Origin: JAJPXC01 sp964628905
Lineage (GTDB): Bacteria; Bacteroidota; Bacteroidia; Bacteroidales; Muribaculaceae
Length of the DNA stretch: 64,000 nt
NCBI GenBank assembly: GCA_964628905.1
Contig: CAZVNS010000002.1
Span: 1 to 64,000, forward strand
Direction of reading: 5' to 3'
Shown here: positions 26,898 through 36,631 of the stretch, piece by piece
How positions within the stretch are numbered: position 1 is the stretch's first letter
Layout: each line of letters begins with the position of its first letter
Position numbers and translations under genes: made by a program
The notes under the pieces: model-generated
What the model saw: only the letters and a program-made list of their open reading frames with translations
What the model was told of the DNA's origin: nothing
Database searches by the model: none

Positions 26898-28235
26898 GTG
26901 GGCGATAAACAGCGACTCAACTTCGTAAAGGCAATCAAGGGGCTCTTTGTCCAATGGGCGATATGCGTGGGCTTCTTAGCCGGATTGTCACTGCTGTCGA
27001 TGTGGATACCGATGTTCTGGGTGCCCTTTATAGGCCTGTGTATGGCCATTATAGTCTATCACTATCATTGTCAGACAGGTAAAGAGAAGCCACAAGTGTG
27101 CGGCCGCGCATATTATGTGGCAAACCTCACCTTGGGATGGTCGTCGCTCATCATGATCGTCTGGCACTTGGTAATCAACCACACCGACTGGGTGTCGGAG
27201 ATATGGCTCAAGCACACACCACTGAACTTCGAAATACCCTATATCCCCATACTCATCACCGGGCCGATGGCGACACTGATATGCGGATGGTTGCTCTCCC
27301 GGCGTCGCAAGCACCCCTACTGCCGCCGCTGCATCATCGTCAATGGCGAGCCGGCGGAGCGCGGATTTCTTGGACGACTGTTCGATCAGGAGAGCAGCGC
27401 ACAGATATGGCTGTTGTTCGGCCTTTCGCTATTCCTCACTATTGGCGAGTACATCTACTATGTGCTGAGCTTCATCACCACCGACCTTAATGGCAGCGAC
27501 AAATTCTTCTTCGGATGGGTTCCGACAATCATCTATCTGATGTCGCTCATATACCTTGCCCTGCGATACTTGGGCATTATCGCATACTACAACCGCGAGA
27601 TGTCAGGGAGCGTGTTCAACAACGGCAACTTCTCGATGGTGCGTTTCCTGGTGATCAGCGGCGACCACTTGCTACTGGCCGAGCCGGAGACGATGTCGAG
27701 CAGCGCCAACCTGCAAAACTCCAAATACGACACTCCCGCAGCTCTGACCGCGGGCTATCACAAGCGTGTGGAGGTTTGGGAGGCTGAGACCTACTTCCGC
27801 GGAACAGCCGGCATCGACGCGGGGACGCGCTTCCTCTACCGCACCGACACTGAGGATTCGGGCAGCAACATATTCCACTTTGCGGCCATCATCGACGACC
27901 CCGCGGAGATTGAGAAGTCACGCCTAAAGGGGGAGTGGGTGACACAAGGCGCCCTCCAGGGGATGATCGACCGACATCAGATAGCGCCACTGCTCGTATC
28001 GGAGCTCAACCGCATATTCCACATCACACTGGCGTGGAAAACCTACGACCGCACCGGTCACCGACTATACGCGATCAAGCACTATAAGCCAGCGTTCCGC
28101 CTGCGCGAACTCCCCACATCCGACGTCGACTTCAACGATTCCACATGGCTCCGTGTGGCCGACAACAATGAGGACCGCCCATTCTTCCGCCTCCGCAAAT
28201 GGTGGCACAAGTATATCAGCAGCAACGGCCGTTGA
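26898..28235 (+). CDS. Polytopic membrane protein of unknown function
   Basis: The product has 445 residues with about six transmembrane segments in the N-terminal two thirds (roughly residues 15-60 as a helical hairpin, 90-115, 130-155, 195-220 and 230-260). A soluble C-terminal domain of ~170 residues follows. A CRRC pair near residue 171 lies in a loop. The start is taken as GTG 26898 (MGDKQRLNFVKAIKGLF), because the frame upstream lies inside the DPP IV gene and does not look like protein. No family is recognised. It ends 3 bases before miaA. Confidence 0.65.
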   Translation: MGDKQRLNFVKAIKGLFVQWAICVGFLAGLSLLSMWIPMFWVPFIGLCMAIIVYHYHCQTGKEKPQVCGRAYYVANLTLGWSSLIMIVWHLVINHTDWVSEIWLKHTPLNFEIPYIPILITGPMATLICGWLLSRRRKHPYCRRCIIVNGEPAERGFLGRLFDQESSAQIWLLFGLSLFLTIGEYIYYVLSFITTDLNGSDKFFFGWVPTIIYLMSLIYLALRYLGIIAYYNREMSGSVFNNGNFSMVRFLVISGDHLLLAEPETMSSSANLQNSKYDTPAALTAGYHKRVEVWEAETYFRGTAGIDAGTRFLYRTDTEDSGSNIFHFAAIIDDPAEIEKSRLKGEWVTQGALQGMIDRHQIAPLLVSELNRIFHITLAWKTYDRTGHRLYAIKHYKPAFRLRELPTSDVDFNDSTWLRVADNNEDRPFFRLRKWWHKYISSNGR

Positions 28236-28238
28236 CAC

Positions 28239-29177
28239 ATGGACAGCAACACCCGGATACTCGTGATCACCGGCCCGACGGCCTCGGGCAAGACCCGCCG
28301 GGCCGTAGACTGCGCCAAAGCCTTCGGCGGTGAGGTCATCAGTGCCGACTCGCGGCAGGTGTACCGCGGCATGGACCTCGGCACCGGCAAGGATATCGAC
28401 GAATATGGCCCGGTGCCATACCACCTGGTCGACATCGCTGAACCGGGCGAGAAATACAACCTCTACCGCTTCCTCGACGACTACAACCGTGTGGCCGATG
28501 AAATCGCCGGACGCGGACAGATGCCGATACTCTGTGGCGGCACTGGACTTTATGTAGAGTCGGCAATCAACGGAGTGAAGCTGCCCGAAGTGCCCGAAAA
28601 CCCACAGTTGCGCCAATCGCTCCGCGGCAAAACCCTCGACGAGCTAACCGTAATCCTCGCCTCGATGAAGACCCTGCACAACGTCACCGACGTCGACTCA
28701 TGCCAGCGCGCCATCCGCGCCATCGAGATACAGACCTATTACTCCGAGCACCAGTGCAACCCACAGCCTCTCACCCCCGACAGCGTAGGCCGCGACCCCA
28801 AGCCGTTGATAGTCGGGGTGGACATCGACCGCGAGGCACGCCGCGAGCGCATAAGCCGTCGCCTCCGCGAGCGCCTCGACGCAGGGATGATTGATGAGGT
28901 GCAAGGGTTGATCAACCGTGGCGTGTCGCCCGAAAGCCTGATATATTACGGGTTGGAATACAAATACTTGACTCTACATGTGATAGGTGAGCTTACCTAT
29001 GACCGGATGGTGAGTCAGCTCGAGATTGCCATCCATCAGTTCGCCAAGCGGCAGATGACTTGGTTCCGCGGCATGGAGCGGCGCGGTCACACCATACACT
29101 GGCTCCGATACGATCTGCCGACAGATGAATTTGTCGGTGAAGTGTCAAAATTGTTAAATCAACAGTATAAGGGATAA
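28239..29177 (+). CDS. miaA: tRNA dimethylallyltransferase
   Basis: This 312-residue enzyme adds a dimethylallyl group to A37 of tRNAs reading UNN codons. It has the P-loop GPTASGKT (12-19), the DSRQVYRGMDLGTGK segment (from residue 36), and the CGGTGLY and RAIRAIEI motifs of the family. Length is normal. It closes the plus-strand run that begins at 20211; a new promoter follows. Confidence 0.95.
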   Translation: MDSNTRILVITGPTASGKTRRAVDCAKAFGGEVISADSRQVYRGMDLGTGKDIDEYGPVPYHLVDIAEPGEKYNLYRFLDDYNRVADEIAGRGQMPILCGGTGLYVESAINGVKLPEVPENPQLRQSLRGKTLDELTVILASMKTLHNVTDVDSCQRAIRAIEIQTYYSEHQCNPQPLTPDSVGRDPKPLIVGVDIDREARRERISRRLRERLDAGMIDEVQGLINRGVSPESLIYYGLEYKYLTLHVIGELTYDRMVSQLEIAIHQFAKRQMTWFRGMERRGHTIHWLRYDLPTDEFVGEVSKLLNQQYKG

Positions 29178-29179
29178 AA

Positions 29180-29212
29180 TTGTCAAAATGTCAGAAAAAA
29201 GTGTTAACTTTG
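29180..29212 (+). promoter_or_regulatory. Promoter of the Wza-Wzc operon
   Basis: TTG (29180-29182) and TAACTTTG (29205-29212) are separated by 22 nt. The box lies 53 nt before the exporter gene start. Confidence 0.65.
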
Positions 29213-29265
29213 CATCCTAAAAGTGATTATCACATTATCTGAAAAATTAGGAATAATACAGTGCT

Positions 29266-30120
29266 ATGAAGATATATGCAATAGGCGTAGCCGTAGCGGC
29301 GGTAGCCATCCTCAGCGGTTGTTCAGCCCATAAGAAAGTACCCTTGATCCAGTATGCAGATACCATCCCGGCCGAGATTTTGGCACAGCCCCTGCCGTCG
29401 GAGGACCCCATACTTCGTCCCGGTGACATGCTCAACATCGAGGTATCGTCGACCGACCCCATCGCCACAGCCCCCTTCAACAAAGGTCATTATCTCGACG
29501 CCGAGGGGCACATCCAGTCGTACGGACACTCCAATAACAACCTGATTAACAGCAACAACGGCATCACCAACACCGCATCGACCGAGTATTACCTGGTCAA
29601 TAAGGAGGGCAACATCATCTTCCCCATCGTCGGTGAGTTGCATGTGGCCGGACTGACCAAAGACCAGGCCCAGGATGTAATCGTCAACGCCATTTATCCC
29701 AAATATCTGAAAATCAAGCCTACGGTTGATGTGCGTTTCATGAACTTCCGCGTGACAGTGCTTGGCGCCGTAGGGCATCCCGGCATCATCGTGTCGCCCA
29801 ACGAGCAGCTCAACATCTTTGAGGCCCTGGCCATGGTGGGTGACCTCGACATACAGGCCGACCGCGAGAACCTGCTGCTGGTGCGCACCAATCCCGACGG
29901 CTCGCGCGAGGCGCACCGTCTCGACGTGCACGACAAGAACATGCTCTTCTCGCCCTACTTCAACCTCAAGCCCAACGACATGATCTATGTCAACTACAAC
30001 CGCTCAGGCGCGCAGAACGCTTGGCAGATCTCGCAGGGCTTCACCACCACACTCGCAGTGGTCGGCGGCCTATCGTCGGTAACAGCGCTTGTGATAAGCA
30101 TTATTAACCTCACAAAGTAA
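29266..30120 (+). CDS. Wza-type polysaccharide export lipoprotein
   Basis: This 284-residue outer-membrane export protein has a lipoprotein signal ending in ILSGC with Cys19. A polysaccharide export (PES/Wza N-terminal) domain covers about 45-180 (LRPGDMLNIEV), followed by a SLBB-like domain (about 165-250). A hydrophobic helix near the C-terminus (about 255-280) could span a membrane, as seen in Bacteroidota versions. It pairs with the kinase/co-polymerase gene 10 bases downstream. No glycosyltransferases are nearby, so the exported polymer is made elsewhere. Confidence 0.9.
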   Translation: MKIYAIGVAVAAVAILSGCSAHKKVPLIQYADTIPAEILAQPLPSEDPILRPGDMLNIEVSSTDPIATAPFNKGHYLDAEGHIQSYGHSNNNLINSNNGITNTASTEYYLVNKEGNIIFPIVGELHVAGLTKDQAQDVIVNAIYPKYLKIKPTVDVRFMNFRVTVLGAVGHPGIIVSPNEQLNIFEALAMVGDLDIQADRENLLLVRTNPDGSREAHRLDVHDKNMLFSPYFNLKPNDMIYVNYNRSGAQNAWQISQGFTTTLAVVGGLSSVTALVISIINLTK

Positions 30121-30130
30121 TTCATCGCAG

Positions 30131-32530
30131 ATGAACGAGAATAATATCGATAAGGAGAAAGAACAAGACAAGATGGATGTGGCGTTCGACCTCGGCGGAC
30201 TGCTTCTCGATTATCTTGGCAATTGGAAATGGTTTGTGCTCAGCGTGGTGCTTTGTGCCTTCGCTGCGCATTTCTATATCAAGACGGTGATACCCACCTA
30301 CGAGGTATCAGCCTCAATCTATCTTAACGGCGACGCCGCCAACCTGGCCGCTCAAGCCCTGTCTATGTCCGACAATGATATGTCGTCGCAGAAGCAATTC
30401 CTCGACGAGACCGAGTTTGAGCTGATGAAGTCGCGCAACAACATGATGAAGGTTGTAGACTCGCTCGACCTGTATTACTCCTACGCTGAGGTGTCGCGTT
30501 TTCGCAACACCCCCATCTATAAGACCAACCAGGTGAGTGTCAAACTCGACACCCCCTACTTAGCCAATCTTGACAAAATCATCACCCTTGAGCTGACCAA
30601 CGGCGAAAAGGGTGGGGTGAACGTCAACCGCACCGTCGATGGTGAGCTCAAGTCATACGCCGTGGCCACCTTCCCCGACACCATCAAGCTGGACGAAGGC
30701 CCGCTGATCGTAGATTGCAAAGAGGGCTTCAAAGGGCTCGTCAACCCCATGGAGGTGCAGATCATGCCTCGGCGTGTGGCCGCCGGCCGCCTTACCGGAG
30801 ACATGAGTATCCAGTATGCCGAAAAATCATTCACCGTGGTGCGCATCAATTACACCACTCCCCTTGTGGCTGAGGGCGTCGATGTGGTCAACACCATGAT
30901 CAAGTTTTACAACGACGACATTATCGCCGACAAGAACCGTGCCGCCATCCAGACCGAGGCATTTATCGTCGACCGTCTGAAGATGATAGCCAACGACCTG
31001 AAGGAAGTGGAGACTCAACTTGCGCAATATCAGAGCGAAAACAACGCCATCAACCTGGAAGGTCAGACTCAGATGAACATGATGCAAAAGCAGGAGGCCG
31101 AGGATGAGATCGTCAACCTGCGCAGCGAGCGCGATAAGCTCGTCGAAGGCCGCAACTTAGTGCAGAGCGTTCCCGAGTTCCAGCCCATCTATGGTTTAAA
31201 TTCAGATCCCGCCGTCGCTGAAAAAATCGAGGAGTACAACAAGAAAATCCGATCGTACGAAAACCTCTCCAACCTCACCGACGAGAATGTGCAGAAGCGC
31301 GAGCTGAAAGAGGAGATACCTCAACTCCGCCGCGGCATCATATCCACCATCAACCAAGGCATCAAGGGGTATGACGGTAAAATCCGCGCATTGCAAAGTC
31401 AAGCAGGTCAGGCAACAGCCAATACCTCATATATTCCTGAGAAGAAAAAAGGTTTGGAAGAGATTTTCCGCGATCAGCAGGTTAAGGTCAACATCTACAC
31501 CTTCCTGCTCCAAAAGCGAGAGGACATCGCCTTGCAGAAGAACCTCGCCACGCCTACCGCCCGCCTAATCGACGACCCCACAGGCTCAGGCCCCGTATCG
31601 CCCAAGCGCGGCACGATCTATGCGCTCGCCCTGCTCATCGGTCTGGCGATCCCCGGAGGCATCATCTACCTGCGCCGTATGCTTTTCCCCGTATTCGCTG
31701 ACCGCAACGACCTTGAGCGTGTCACCAGGGTGCCGGTGCTTAGCGAAATCAACCGTGTGAAGAAGTTGGACTCAGATATCGTGGTCAGCGCAAGTGGCAC
31801 TACGGTAAGCGACGAGCTGTTCCGTCTGCTGCGCAACAACATCAAGTTTGTCATGGGTAAGGGTAAAGTGATGCTCGTCACCTCATCGCTCTCAGGCGAG
31901 GGTAAGACCTTTATCGCCACCAACCTGGCCATGTCGTTCGCCCTCACCGGCAAGCGTACCCTCGTGGTCGGACTCGATATACGCAGCCCGAAGCTTGCTC
32001 ACGCATTCGGTATCAGCGACCGTGAAGGTATCACCAACTATCTTTGCGGCCAGACCGACGATTGGGCCTCGTTGGTTAAGCAGTCGTCGGAATGCCCCGA
32101 CCTCTATGTGCTCCCCGCCGGATTCATACCGCCCAACCCCAATGAGCTGCTGCTGAGCGACCGACTCTCCGTCCTGATCCAGCAAGCCCGCGAAAGCTAC
32201 GACTACATCATTCTCGACACAGCTCCTATCGGCCTGGTATCCGACTCACTGCTGATAACCCATCTGACCGATGTACAGATATATGTAACCTGCGCTCGGT
32301 TCTCAACCCAGCGCTGCATCAAGCTGATGCACAACAATATCAAGTCGGGACGTCTGCCTCACGCCTATCTGGTGCTCAACGGCGTGGACATGCGTTCAAG
32401 GACTTACTACTACCGCAGCTACGGTCAGTACGGCGGCAAGTCGGGTAAGGGCTACGGCTATGGCTATGGCACTGAGACTCCTCGCTTGTCGTCACGCAAG
32501 AGCAACGTATGGCGTAAGCGTCGCAAATAA
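30131..32530 (+). CDS. Wzc-type chain-length regulator with BY-kinase domain
   Basis: This 799-residue inner-membrane protein has transmembrane helices near 33-52 and 490-510 flanking a periplasmic Wzz domain with coiled coil (about 270-460). The cytoplasmic ATPase has Walker A SSLSGEGKT (about 586-594), Walker A' (VVGLDIRSP) and Walker B (YIILDTAPIG). The C-terminus is a tyrosine cluster (TYYYRSYGQYGG and GYGYGYG), the autophosphorylation tail of bacterial tyrosine kinases. It controls polymer length and export with the Wza-type protein upstream. Confidence 0.93.
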   Translation: MNENNIDKEKEQDKMDVAFDLGGLLLDYLGNWKWFVLSVVLCAFAAHFYIKTVIPTYEVSASIYLNGDAANLAAQALSMSDNDMSSQKQFLDETEFELMKSRNNMMKVVDSLDLYYSYAEVSRFRNTPIYKTNQVSVKLDTPYLANLDKIITLELTNGEKGGVNVNRTVDGELKSYAVATFPDTIKLDEGPLIVDCKEGFKGLVNPMEVQIMPRRVAAGRLTGDMSIQYAEKSFTVVRINYTTPLVAEGVDVVNTMIKFYNDDIIADKNRAAIQTEAFIVDRLKMIANDLKEVETQLAQYQSENNAINLEGQTQMNMMQKQEAEDEIVNLRSERDKLVEGRNLVQSVPEFQPIYGLNSDPAVAEKIEEYNKKIRSYENLSNLTDENVQKRELKEEIPQLRRGIISTINQGIKGYDGKIRALQSQAGQATANTSYIPEKKKGLEEIFRDQQVKVNIYTFLLQKREDIALQKNLATPTARLIDDPTGSGPVSPKRGTIYALALLIGLAIPGGIIYLRRMLFPVFADRNDLERVTRVPVLSEINRVKKLDSDIVVSASGTTVSDELFRLLRNNIKFVMGKGKVMLVTSSLSGEGKTFIATNLAMSFALTGKRTLVVGLDIRSPKLAHAFGISDREGITNYLCGQTDDWASLVKQSSECPDLYVLPAGFIPPNPNELLLSDRLSVLIQQARESYDYIILDTAPIGLVSDSLLITHLTDVQIYVTCARFSTQRCIKLMHNNIKSGRLPHAYLVLNGVDMRSRTYYYRSYGQYGGKSGKGYGYGYGTETPRLSSRKSNVWRKRRK

Positions 32531-32564
32531 CCTAAAACACATTATTTACCAAATTAATATGATT

Positions 32565-33245
32565 ATGAAAAAGTATTTATCAGAGATGTTTGGCACACTG
32601 GTGCTGGTGCTCATGGGCTGCGGTGTGGCCGTTAGCCTTAATTGCGGAGTTGACGCAGGTTCAGTAGTAGGCACAGCCTTTGCCTTCGGTCTGGCCGTGG
32701 TGGCCATGGCCTACACCATAGGTGGCATCAGCGGATGCCACATCAACCCCGCCATCACACTCGGCGTATGGCTTTCGCGTCGCATGAGCGGCCGCGACGC
32801 CATCATGTACATGATATTCCAAGTGATAGGCGCCATCATCGGAGCTGCTCTTCTCTACTGGCTCGTCGACTCTAACACGGCTCTCAACGGCATGGGAGCT
32901 AACAAATGCCAAGAAGGAGTGTCGACCTTGGGCGGACTCCTCTCAGAAATCATCTTCACCTTCGTGTTTGTGCTCGTAGTGCTGGGCACTACTGATGAGA
33001 AGAAGGGCGCAGGCAAGTTTGCCGGCCTGGCCATCGGCCTGTCGCTGGTGCTCGTCCACCTGGTGTGCATCGCCTACACCGGCACTTCAGTCAATCCCGC
33101 CCGTTCAATCGGTCCGGCCCTGTTTGCCCGCGGCGCGGCCCTTGAGCAGCTTTGGATCTTCATCGTTGGCCCCTTCGTGGGAGCTATCCTCTCTGCCGGC
33201 GTGTGGGCTTTGCTCGGTACCGACAGCAAGAAAACCGACGAATAA
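32565..33245 (+). CDS. Aquaporin Z-like water channel
   Basis: This 226-residue channel has six transmembrane segments and both half-helix NPA motifs, at 61-63 (HINPAITL) and 177-179 (VNPARS). Arg180 is the selectivity Arg. The MIP family start MKKYLSEMFGT supports ATG 32565; an ATG two codons earlier (32559) is possible. Length is normal for AqpZ. It lies 34 bases after the BY-kinase gene, an unusual neighbour, and is followed by two strong hairpins. Confidence 0.92.
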   Translation: MKKYLSEMFGTLVLVLMGCGVAVSLNCGVDAGSVVGTAFAFGLAVVAMAYTIGGISGCHINPAITLGVWLSRRMSGRDAIMYMIFQVIGAIIGAALLYWLVDSNTALNGMGANKCQEGVSTLGGLLSEIIFTFVFVLVVLGTTDEKKGAGKFAGLAIGLSLVLVHLVCIAYTGTSVNPARSIGPALFARGAALEQLWIFIVGPFVGAILSAGVWALLGTDSKKTDE

Positions 33246-33263
33246 TCCGAAAATGTAGTTTTC

Positions 33264-33317
33264 AGGGGACGCACCTCAGTGCGTCCCCTACATAGTGGGC
33301 GTAATGCTATTACGCCC
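33264..33317. repeat. Pair of perfect hairpins between aquaporin and LptF/G genes
   Basis: Stem 1 is AGGGGACGCAC-CTCA-GTGCGTCCCCT (33264-33289, 11 bp). Stem 2 is GGGCGTAAT-GCT-ATTACGCCC (33297-33317, 9 bp). Neither has a following T-run on the plus strand. Perfect complementarity with tiny loops suggests a dispersed palindromic (REP-like) element that may also stop transcription or protect the aquaporin mRNA. Confidence 0.55.
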
Positions 33318-33354
33318 CTGAGATGGGGTCTTACAATGCAAGTGAACTCACAAT

Positions 33355-35316
33355 ATGGCAATTTCATTAAGGATTAAGCGATTATACACGTTTGTGCTGC
33401 AGAGTTTCCTGCCGCTATTCCTGATGACATTCTTTATTTGTCTGTTCATAGTGCTGATGCAGTTCCTGTGGCGCTATGTCGACGACCTTGTGGGTAAGGG
33501 GCTGGAGCTGAGTGTTATCGGTGAGCTATTCTTCTACGCCGCGCTGACTATGGTGCCGATGGCTCTCCCATTGGCGGTGCTCCTGGCGTCGCTGATGACA
33601 TTTGGCAACCTTGGTGAGCGAGTGGAGCTGACGGCGATGAAGGCCGCCGGCGTGTCGCTACTCAAGGCCATGCGCCCTCTGATAGTGCTGATGGTGCTGA
33701 TAGCCATCGGTGCATTCTTTTTCCAGAACAATGTACTGCCCATAGCGCAGACCAAGATGTGGACGCTGCTCTTCTCGATGCGTCAGAAAACCCCTGAGGC
33801 TGAGATACCTGAGCGCGTGTTTTACGATCAGTTGCCGGGGCTAAACATCTATGTGCAGCATAAGGACCCCGAAACCGGCATGCTCTACGATGTGATGATC
33901 TACGACATCTCCAAGGGGTTTGAGAACTCGCGCATACTCCTCGCCGACTCAGGCTCAATGGCTGTCACTGAGGACCAAAGCCACATCTTCCTGCAACTCC
34001 ACCACGGCTCACAGTTCGAAAATCTGCGCGAGTCAAACGGCTCTTCCAATCCCGGCAACATGCCTTACCGGCGCGAGCAATTCGACGAAAAGTCAATCAT
34101 CGTGGCCTTCGATACCAGTTTCTCTCGAATGGACGAGGGTGGCATGCGCAACCAGTATGTGGGCAAAAACATCACTGAGTTGCAAGCCACCATTGACTCG
34201 CTTAACATCAAGGTCGACTCCGCCGGATACTCCCAGGGTCGGCTCCTTGTGGAGACACCGATGCTCGGCATCGACTACTACAAGCGCGTGATGGTCGATG
34301 GACAAGTGGAGCAAGTGCCTAACAAGCCGGTGACTCTTGTGGAGCCGCTCGACCTCGACTCCCTGGTCAATGTGGCACAGGGCACCATGGCTCGCACCTA
34401 TTACAACCAAGCCATTAACAAGGCCAAGCGTCTGGAGCAGACTTACGAGTTCAAACGTCTGACGATGGACGACACGCAGAAGAATATTCGCCGCCACGGT
34501 ATCGAGATGCATAAGAAATTTACACTTTCGTTCGCGTGCATCATATTCTTCTTTATCGGCGCACCGCTCGGCGCCATTATCCGCAAGGGTGGCTTGGGCA
34601 TGCCGTTGATCATCTCAGTGTTCCTCTTCATCGTCTACTATATCATCGAAAACACCGGCTACAAGATGGCCCGCGAAGGTCGCATCGGGGTGTGGGAAGG
34701 TATGTGGCTCAGTTCGGCTGTGCTTCTACCATTAGGTATATTCTTTACCTACAAGGCGATGCGCGACTCCGCCGTGTTCAATAAGGACGCTTACCTCAAC
34801 TTCTTCAACCGGCTCTTCGGCATCCGCCCGGCACGCCACTTCGAGGTCAAGGAGTTTACGATGGATGAGGTCAACCCCACCGTCGGGCGTGACATGGTGG
34901 ACGAACTCGACAGCGAGGCCCGTTCGGCCGTCGCCGCCTCTAAGTCGCGCATGGGCTACTTCGGCTATTTGCGCCACGGCATCATGCCCGGTGTGCTGGA
35001 GCCCCTTGAGGCAAAACTTGAGCAAACAGTCACATATCTATCCAACTCACAGGAGCAGTTGGTTGTTAACAAGATAAGCGACTACCCCACGTTGCCGCAT
35101 CTGTGGCTTATCCACCCGTTCAGCCACAACTGGAGCGCGTGGGCAGCGGCGATATTCTTCCCCTTGGGGTTGCCGCTGTGGCTGTTGGCTATCCGCGAGC
35201 GTAAAGAGATACGCCGCGAACTGCAACTTATTATCAATACCGACGACCAGCTCCTGACCATCCTCGCCCCTATGTCGACTGAGACTGAGGCAGGTCAGGA
35301 CACAACCAACTCATAA
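33355..35316 (+). CDS. LptF/LptG family lipopolysaccharide-transport permease
   Basis: This 653-residue YjgP/YjgQ-family protein has N-terminal transmembrane helices (about 10-35, 55-90 and 100-125). A large periplasmic region and further C-terminal helices follow (about 390-475), with another hydrophobic segment near 595-620. It would form the inner-membrane part of the LPS extraction ABC transporter with LptB. It is longer than Proteobacterial LptF/G (about 360 residues) because of an extended C-terminal part, as is usual in Bacteroidota. RibBA follows after 7 bases. Confidence 0.85.
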   Translation: MAISLRIKRLYTFVLQSFLPLFLMTFFICLFIVLMQFLWRYVDDLVGKGLELSVIGELFFYAALTMVPMALPLAVLLASLMTFGNLGERVELTAMKAAGVSLLKAMRPLIVLMVLIAIGAFFFQNNVLPIAQTKMWTLLFSMRQKTPEAEIPERVFYDQLPGLNIYVQHKDPETGMLYDVMIYDISKGFENSRILLADSGSMAVTEDQSHIFLQLHHGSQFENLRESNGSSNPGNMPYRREQFDEKSIIVAFDTSFSRMDEGGMRNQYVGKNITELQATIDSLNIKVDSAGYSQGRLLVETPMLGIDYYKRVMVDGQVEQVPNKPVTLVEPLDLDSLVNVAQGTMARTYYNQAINKAKRLEQTYEFKRLTMDDTQKNIRRHGIEMHKKFTLSFACIIFFFIGAPLGAIIRKGGLGMPLIISVFLFIVYYIIENTGYKMAREGRIGVWEGMWLSSAVLLPLGIFFTYKAMRDSAVFNKDAYLNFFNRLFGIRPARHFEVKEFTMDEVNPTVGRDMVDELDSEARSAVAASKSRMGYFGYLRHGIMPGVLEPLEAKLEQTVTYLSNSQEQLVVNKISDYPTLPHLWLIHPFSHNWSAWAAAIFFPLGLPLWLLAIRERKEIRRELQLIINTDDQLLTILAPMSTETEAGQDTTNS

Positions 35317-35323
35317 CCAGACA

Positions 35324-36532
35324 ATGATAAAGCTTGACTCTGTCGAAGAGGCTTTGGCCGACTTCAAGCAAGGTAAAATAGTGATAGTGGTCGACGATGA
35401 GGACCGCGAGAATGAGGGCGACTTCATAGCCGCCGCCGAAACCATCACCCCCGAGCAGGTCAACTTCATGCTCAAACATGCACGCGGTGTGCTCTGCGCG
35501 CCCATCACGCTGTCGCGCGCCGAGGCTCTCGACCTCCCCCCGCAGGTTGTCACCAACACCTCGATGCTCGGCACACCGTTCACCGTCACCGTCGACAAAC
35601 TTGAGGGATGCACCACCGGAGTGTCGGCCCACGACCGCGCCGCCACCATCCGCGCCCTCGCTGACCCTAATTCCACCCCCGCCACATTCGGTCGTCCCGG
35701 ACACATCAACCCCCTCTACGCCCAGGATCAGGGTGTGCTTCGCCGTGCCGGTCACACCGAGGCCGCCATCGATCTCGCCCGCCTGTCGGGCCTACAGCCA
35801 GCGGCCGCGCTGATGGAGGTGATGAACGACGATGGCACCATGGCTCGCCTCCCTCAACTTCGTGAGATTGCCGACCAGTGGGGCCTGAAGCTCATATCGA
35901 TAGCCCAGCTCATAGCCTACCGACTGGAGCGCGAGAGTCTTGTGGAGAAAGGCGTGGAAGTCGACCTCCCCACGGCTTACGGCCACTTCCGCCTGATACC
36001 TTTCCGCCAGAAGAGCAACGGCCTGGAGCACATAGCACTTATCAAAGGTGACCTCTCGACAGCTGAGCCCGCATTGGTGCGCGTGCATTCATCGTGTGCC
36101 ACCGGCGACATCTTCGCCTCGAAGCGTTGCGACTGCGGTGAGCAGCTCCACCGCGCCATGCAGATGGTGGACCGCGAAGGCCGTGGAGCCATCGTCTACC
36201 TCAGCCAGGAGGGTCGCGGCATCGGACTGATGGACAAGATACGCGCCTACAAGCTTCAGGAGGAGGGTATGGACACCGTTGATGCTAACCTCCACTTAGG
36301 CCACAAAGCCGACGAACGCGACTACGGCGTTGGCGCTCAGATACTCAAGTCGCTTGGCGTCAGCAAGATGCGCTTGATGACCAACAACCCTGTGAAGCGC
36401 ACCGGTCTCGAGGGCTACGGTCTCGAAATCGTGGAGAATGTGCCCATCGAGGTGTCGCCCAACGAGTACAACGCCCACTACCTCCACACCAAAAAGGACC
36501 GCATGGGGCACACCCTGCACCAGATAGATTAA
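35324..36532 (+). CDS. ribBA: Bifunctional DHBP synthase / GTP cyclohydrolase II
   Basis: This 402-residue enzyme supplies both riboflavin precursors. The N-terminal ~200 residues form 3,4-dihydroxy-2-butanone-4-phosphate synthase (DDEDRENEGDFI near 25-36, and TGVSAHDR). The C-terminal half is GTP cyclohydrolase II with the zinc ligands Cys258, Cys269 and Cys271 (CATGDIFASKRCDCG) and the YLSQEGRGIGL motif. No FMN riboswitch is seen upstream because the gene follows LptF/G after 7 bases. Confidence 0.95.
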   Translation: MIKLDSVEEALADFKQGKIVIVVDDEDRENEGDFIAAAETITPEQVNFMLKHARGVLCAPITLSRAEALDLPPQVVTNTSMLGTPFTVTVDKLEGCTTGVSAHDRAATIRALADPNSTPATFGRPGHINPLYAQDQGVLRRAGHTEAAIDLARLSGLQPAAALMEVMNDDGTMARLPQLREIADQWGLKLISIAQLIAYRLERESLVEKGVEVDLPTAYGHFRLIPFRQKSNGLEHIALIKGDLSTAEPALVRVHSSCATGDIFASKRCDCGEQLHRAMQMVDREGRGAIVYLSQEGRGIGLMDKIRAYKLQEEGMDTVDANLHLGHKADERDYGVGAQILKSLGVSKMRLMTNNPVKRTGLEGYGLEIVENVPIEVSPNEYNAHYLHTKKDRMGHTLHQID

Positions 36533-36619
36533 CTCGGTTTGTCGCATAATTGGTGAAAATTTTGCCTGAAATCGCTAACATTGTAGCCAAATTCGCCGTT
36601 TTCTATAGCTGATTTTGGT

Positions 36620-36627
36620 TACCTTTG
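36620..36627 (+). promoter_or_regulatory. -7 box 4 nt before a start codon
   Basis: TACCTTTG ends exactly 4 nt before ATG 36632. A TTTTC at 36599 is the best -33 candidate. Transcription is expected at or next to the A of the ATG, so translation from 36632 would be leaderless; otherwise ATG 36665 is used. Confidence 0.55.
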
Positions 36628-36631
36628 CACC

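Noticed and set aside
29266..32530. Complete capsule or exopolysaccharide biosynthesis cluster
   Set aside because: Only the Wza- and Wzc-type proteins are present; no glycosyltransferase, flippase or polymerase gene lies nearby.
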